Shown here: positions 61,082 to 64,000 of the stretch, piece after piece
Layout: each line of letters opens with the position of its first letter
Numbering within the stretch: the stretch's first letter is position 1
Assembly: GCA_023388195.1 (NCBI GenBank)
Contig: JAEWGR010000130.1
Location: forward strand, 11,078 to 75,077
Reading direction: 5' to 3'
From: Bacillota bacterium
GTDB taxonomy: Bacteria > Bacillota > Negativicutes > Sporomusales > Sporomusaceae
Length of the DNA stretch: 64,000 bases
Notes under the pieces: generated by a model
The model's database searches: none
The model's input: the letters and a program-made list of their open reading frames with translations, nothing else
Told to the model about the DNA's origin: nothing
Program-made: the position numbers and the translations under genes

Positions 61082-61303
61082 ATGTCAAAACGGGCCCCGG
61101 TTATATTATATGGCGATTGTCCACATCTTAAAAGGCGGCACAACATAATTGCCGTGTATCAGGAAACCCGTATTCCCGGTGAGGCAGTGCCACACTATCA
61201 TGTCCAGGAAACAGAATGTGATTATGATGATGAATGTCCCCTGGAAAAATGTCCGCTGGCGGAAAACGCACCCAAGCATCCGCCCGGCATAGGCCTGGGA
61301 TAA
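61082..61303 (+). CDS. Small Cys-rich protein of unknown function
   Basis: A 73-residue soluble protein with a strong GGAGGTGAT ribosome site. It has one N-terminal Cys (GDCPH) and a C-terminal cluster (ECDYDDECPLEKCPL) that could bind a metal. No family recognised. It is divergent from the DUF2156 gene and ends before a strong hairpin. Confidence 0.65.
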   Translation: MSKRAPVILYGDCPHLKRRHNIIAVYQETRIPGEAVPHYHVQETECDYDDECPLEKCPLAENAPKHPPGIGLG

Positions 61304-61321
61304 TAGGGGGAAAGCTGCGCC

Positions 61322-61374
61322 AAAGGGACGGTTTTTGACCTGCACATAACTGCACGTCAAAAATCGCCCCTTTT
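61322..61374. repeat. GGGACGGTT-type hairpin between convergent genes
   Basis: AAAGGGACGGTTTTTGAC pairs with GTCAAAAATCGCCCCTTTT around a 16-base loop. It resembles the hairpins at 25487-25580 and probably terminates both convergent genes. Confidence 0.7.
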
Positions 61375-61375
61375 G

Positions 61376-61747
61376 TCATTGTAATTTTTGCACAAATTCC
61401 AGACGCTCACCATCAGGCCCGGTAAAAAACATAATTTTTTTCCTGCCAACTATTCGTGGCTGTTCAAATAATAAAGGGATATTGCGCTGCCGGAGTTTGG
61501 CAATTTCGGCTGTGATATCACTTACAAAAAAAGCAATATGGTCAACCCGCCCCGCACCGCGGGCAGCAACAGGGTCTGCATGATACTGGATAAGTTCGAT
61601 CGTCACTTGGCCCGCCTTAATGAATATAAGGCGAATCCGCTCATCCTCATACTGGTCCTCCACCTGACAACCTAAAACCCCGGTATAGAAAGCCAGAGAT
61701 TTATCGGCATCGGTAACCACTACACCAACATGGGCAACCTCAAACAA
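61376..61747 (-). CDS. VOC family (glyoxalase fold) protein
   Basis: A 123-residue protein with the betaalphabetabetabeta repeats of the vicinal oxygen chelate superfamily: HVGVVVTDADKSLAFY at the start and DHIAFFVSD in the middle, with metal-ligand candidates His 6, Glu 58, His 76 and Glu 118 (approximate). It could be a glyoxalase-I or methylmalonyl-CoA epimerase relative; nothing nearby decides. TTG start with GGAGGA upstream. It lies three bases after the sensor kinase. Confidence 0.82.
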   Translation of the reverse strand: MFEVAHVGVVVTDADKSLAFYTGVLGCQVEDQYEDERIRLIFIKAGQVTIELIQYHADPVAARGAGRVDHIAFFVSDITAEIAKLRQRNIPLLFEQPRIVGRKKIMFFTGPDGERLEFVQKLQ

Positions 61748-61749
61748 GT

Positions 61750-63525
61750 TTATTCCTCCTTTAAAACTTTAGGCCAGGTAAAAATAAAGTTAGCCCCCTG
61801 ACCTTCAGCTGAAATAACCCGCACCGCGCCCCCCTGACCTTCCACAATTTTTTTGACAAGGGCGAGGCCAACACCAGTGCTTTCCAAAGTATCCCGCGGC
61901 TGAAGGGTTTGAAACATTTCAAAAATCTTGTAATGATAATCGCCAGCAATGCCCGGCCCGTTATCAGCCACACTAAATTCAAACCAGTTTCCCAAATCAC
62001 TGACGGTTATCCATATATGGCCGTCCAGCTTATTGTGATGGCGAACAGCATTACCGATAAGATTAGCGAATACCTGCTTGAGCCTGATCCTTACGGTAAT
62101 AATCTCGGGCATGTCTGTTGCAGCTTGAACACACAATCCACTGGCAGGGGCCAGGTCTTCGATCACTTCAGCAACCAGATTACCGACATTGACCGTTTCG
62201 GCGGCTGCTTTAATCCTGTCAATACGTGAATATTCCAATATCCCTTCAATCAGATTTTCCATCCGCCTGACCCGGCCCCGCAACAGCTCCATTTTATGCC
62301 GGGTACCAGCCTCAAGGCTACCTCCTAAATCTTCTTCCAGCCATTGTGACAAATTGGCAATAGCCCGCAGCGGCGCCTTCAGATCGTGGGAAACGACATA
62401 GGCAAACTGATCAAGTTCCCGATTGCTGCGCTCGAGTGTCCGCATGTATTTAGCCAATTCCTGCTGCTTGCGCCACAGCTCCTCTTCACGCCTTCGCACC
62501 GCTTCGGCCATGGAGTGAAAATGCTCAGAAATTGTATTTATCTCCGTGAATTCGTAACGTTCCGGCGGCAGATCATAATTACCCAACGCTACCTGTTGTG
62601 TTTTACGGGTAAACATATTAAGAGGCATGAGAATTCTTTTTAGGTTGCCCATAGCGATAAAAACCGCTAAGCCTAAGGCCAACAACGAACCAGCAATAAA
62701 TATATTCCGGGTATTATTAACCGGAGCAAAAGCCACATCGGTTCGTTGGGCTACAAGGACCGGCCAGCCTGTTGGCTCAACGGCAGCAACAGTAATAAGA
62801 TAATTGTCCTGCCCTTGCCTGACCTTGATAGTCCCAGCCTTGCCTGCCAGGCCAGCTGTGATAAATTCCCGGTCCCAGGTATTGCGCTGATACACCTGTT
62901 CCTGGTCACTATGCCCAATGAAGGTGCCTTCCGTGTCAAGAATAGCGGCCCAACTATGCTGAATGCTGGCGGCTTTCGCTGTCAGTTCGTTCAGTTTGCT
63001 TAAGTTTATATAGCCGACAATCATGCCGCTTCCGGTTGGCCTTGTAATTGTAAGGGTCGGCTGACCCGTATGCTGAGAGATAAAGGTAGTTGACCAATGC
63101 ACCTGGGCAGTTTGCTTAGTCACCTGAAAAAAAGGCTGCCTTGACAAATCAAGTGTCGTATAGCTGGGGTCAGAAGGCGAGGCAAAGCTGGAATGACCGT
63201 CTTTGTCAACCACATGTACGGCATCCAGATAGGAATGACTGGCGACAAGGGTGTCCAGATAATACTGGGTCTGGCGTTTGTCGAAGCCGCCTGCATCCAA
63301 AGTAGTGGCGGCTTGCCTGATAACAGAGTCCGCCACTGCCAGGAAATCCTCGGTACCTTTTACCAGATCATTGGTCATTTGCGTATTATATTTGATTACT
63401 TGCTCACCCATACTGCGAGACAGCAACGTAATTGTAATCACGCTGATAACAAGGATCGGCAGTGCGGCGACGACGATAAAATTGAAGGTCATAACCCGTT
63501 TTAGGCTGCCTGCAAGCTTCTTCAT
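61750..63525 (-). CDS. Sensor histidine kinase with dCACHE-type sensor
   Basis: A 591-residue kinase: membrane segments (about 12-34 and 280-300) around a large dCACHE-like domain, HAMP (about 300-352), a coiled coil, HisKA with His in VVSHDLKAPLRAI, and HATPase motifs NLIGNAVRHH, DNGPGI and GVGLALVKKI. ATG 63525 is chosen (GGATGG upstream); GTG 63540 has no site. It follows a periplasmic-binding protein gene by 16 bp, so the two may act together. No response regulator is seen in the window. Confidence 0.88.
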   Translation of the reverse strand: MKKLAGSLKRVMTFNFIVVAALPILVISVITITLLSRSMGEQVIKYNTQMTNDLVKGTEDFLAVADSVIRQAATTLDAGGFDKRQTQYYLDTLVASHSYLDAVHVVDKDGHSSFASPSDPSYTTLDLSRQPFFQVTKQTAQVHWSTTFISQHTGQPTLTITRPTGSGMIVGYINLSKLNELTAKAASIQHSWAAILDTEGTFIGHSDQEQVYQRNTWDREFITAGLAGKAGTIKVRQGQDNYLITVAAVEPTGWPVLVAQRTDVAFAPVNNTRNIFIAGSLLALGLAVFIAMGNLKRILMPLNMFTRKTQQVALGNYDLPPERYEFTEINTISEHFHSMAEAVRRREEELWRKQQELAKYMRTLERSNRELDQFAYVVSHDLKAPLRAIANLSQWLEEDLGGSLEAGTRHKMELLRGRVRRMENLIEGILEYSRIDRIKAAAETVNVGNLVAEVIEDLAPASGLCVQAATDMPEIITVRIRLKQVFANLIGNAVRHHNKLDGHIWITVSDLGNWFEFSVADNGPGIAGDYHYKIFEMFQTLQPRDTLESTGVGLALVKKIVEGQGGAVRVISAEGQGANFIFTWPKVLKEE

Positions 63526-63541
63526 AGGCCATCCGCTCACT

Positions 63542-64000
63542 TTAATTAGTCAGGGGTGTAAACTGGCCGTCCTTGACAATAATCAGCCCCCCCGGCCGCT
63601 GACTATCACCAGTCGCATTAATAACAATCTCGCCCCATAACCCCGGAAACTGTCCCCGGTCCAAAATCGCGGCCTTAACTGCCTGCGCTTCGGTACTGCC
63701 TGCCAGCTTTACACCTGCCGCCAGTAATTGCGCGGCTTCATAGCCATAAGCAGCCGCATAGTTAGGCCGGCTGCCAAATCGCTCCTGGTAGGCTCGGACA
63801 AACCGGCTATAAAACTGTCCCCGGGGATCAGGAATAAAAGGGCTGCTAAAGATTACATCTTCCACCGCACTGCCGCCGTGGTGGATGAAATCATCGGTCA
63901 TAGCCCAACTGCTGGAAAATACCTGTACAGCAGGCTGATTCTTCTTTAGCCATTGGCAGAGAACCGCAGCATCCACGGCGCCGGCAATAATAAGTACTCC
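63542..64000 (-). CDS. Partial branched-chain amino acid-type substrate-binding protein
   Basis: C-terminal 152 codons of a type I periplasmic-binding protein (LivK-like); the frame is open to the window edge. PNYAAAYGYEAAQLL and the closing IVKDGQF are typical. Since a sensor kinase follows directly, it may serve as a ligand-binding partner of the kinase rather than of a transporter. Start outside the window. Confidence 0.75.
   Translation of the reverse strand, partial: GVLIIAGAVDAAVLCQWLKKNQPAVQVFSSSWAMTDDFIHHGGSAVEDVIFSSPFIPDPRGQFYSRFVRAYQERFGSRPNYAAAYGYEAAQLLAAGVKLAGSTEAQAVKAAILDRGQFPGLWGEIVINATGDSQRPGGLIIVKDGQFTPLTN

Noticed and set aside
1..64000. CRISPR array, prophage, insertion sequence, tRNA or rRNA genes
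   Set aside because: No regularly spaced direct repeats, transposase or integrase motifs, or tRNA/rRNA signatures were seen on either strand.

Overview
The window looks like a chromosomal segment of an endospore-forming bacterium of the Firmicutes lineage. Two conserved Bacillus/Clostridium gene neighbourhoods are present on the minus strand. One is fin-mfd-spoVT-spoVB-mazG-HU ... yabP-yabQ-divIC-yabR-spoIIE-tilS-hpt-ftsH. The other is argS-rpoE-pyrG-spo0F-transaldolase-glpX. Gene content and style suggest a Sporomusa/Pelosinus-type organism (Negativicutes), but that is inference; nothing in the window fixes the genus. No phage, transposase, CRISPR array, tRNA or rRNA gene was seen.

Layout. 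0-2.7 kb: end of a repeat-containing protein, a MetE-core-like protein and a YibE/F membrane protein. 3-13.5 kb: housekeeping and sporulation block ftsH, hpt, tilS, two ThrE-type exporter halves, spoIIE, an S1-domain protein, divIC/ftsB, yabQ, an inserted lytic transglycosylase and yabP. 13.6-21.3 kb: a spore-germination operon headed by a SpoIID-like lipoprotein and followed by two unknown membrane proteins, gerA, gerB and two gerC genes. 21.5-27.3 kb, plus strand: an EAL-CBS-GGDEF protein, a glycolipid-type glycosyltransferase, a zinc phospholipase C-like protein and a CYTH-CHAD protein. 27.3-34.7 kb: the phosphate uptake and signalling set pstA, pstC, pstS, phoR, phoU, pstB, phoB. 34.9-43.4 kb: HU, mazG, spoVB, spoVT, mfd, fin and a PrsW-like protein. 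43.6-56.8 kb: a degenerate 5'-nucleotidase-like protein, a LysM-M23 peptidase, glpX, transaldolase, a zinc-ribbon protein, spo0F, a DUF6044-like membrane protein, a Yip1 protein, sppA, pyrG, rpoE, argS and a DUF1934 protein. 57-64 kb: a second SpoIID-like gene, a b-type cytochrome, speD, a DUF2156 protein, a small Cys-rich protein, a VOC protein, a sensor kinase and the end of a substrate-binding protein.

The most informative signals are regulatory. Four sites with TTAACA-type repeats at exact 11-bp spacing lie 20-21 bp upstream of a -10 hexamer. Three precede pst genes (pstS, pstC, pstB). The fourth precedes the glycosyltransferase-phospholipase C pair, which implies a PhoP-controlled membrane-lipid remodelling operon beside pst-pho. 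Sporulation sigma-factor promoters can be read by eye: sigma-G in front of both SpoIID-like genes, including the one heading the ger operon; sigma-F in front of the PrsW-like-fin pair; sigma-H in front of spo0F and rpoE.

Two families of intergenic sequence remain unexplained. One is a 4-copy, about 100-bp structured element next to minus-strand terminators, and the other is a hairpin family with a GGGACGGTT-type core. A separate hairpin-rich stretch at 56.9-57.1 kb may be an RNA. All promoter and RNA calls come from reading the sequence and have not been tested by computation.
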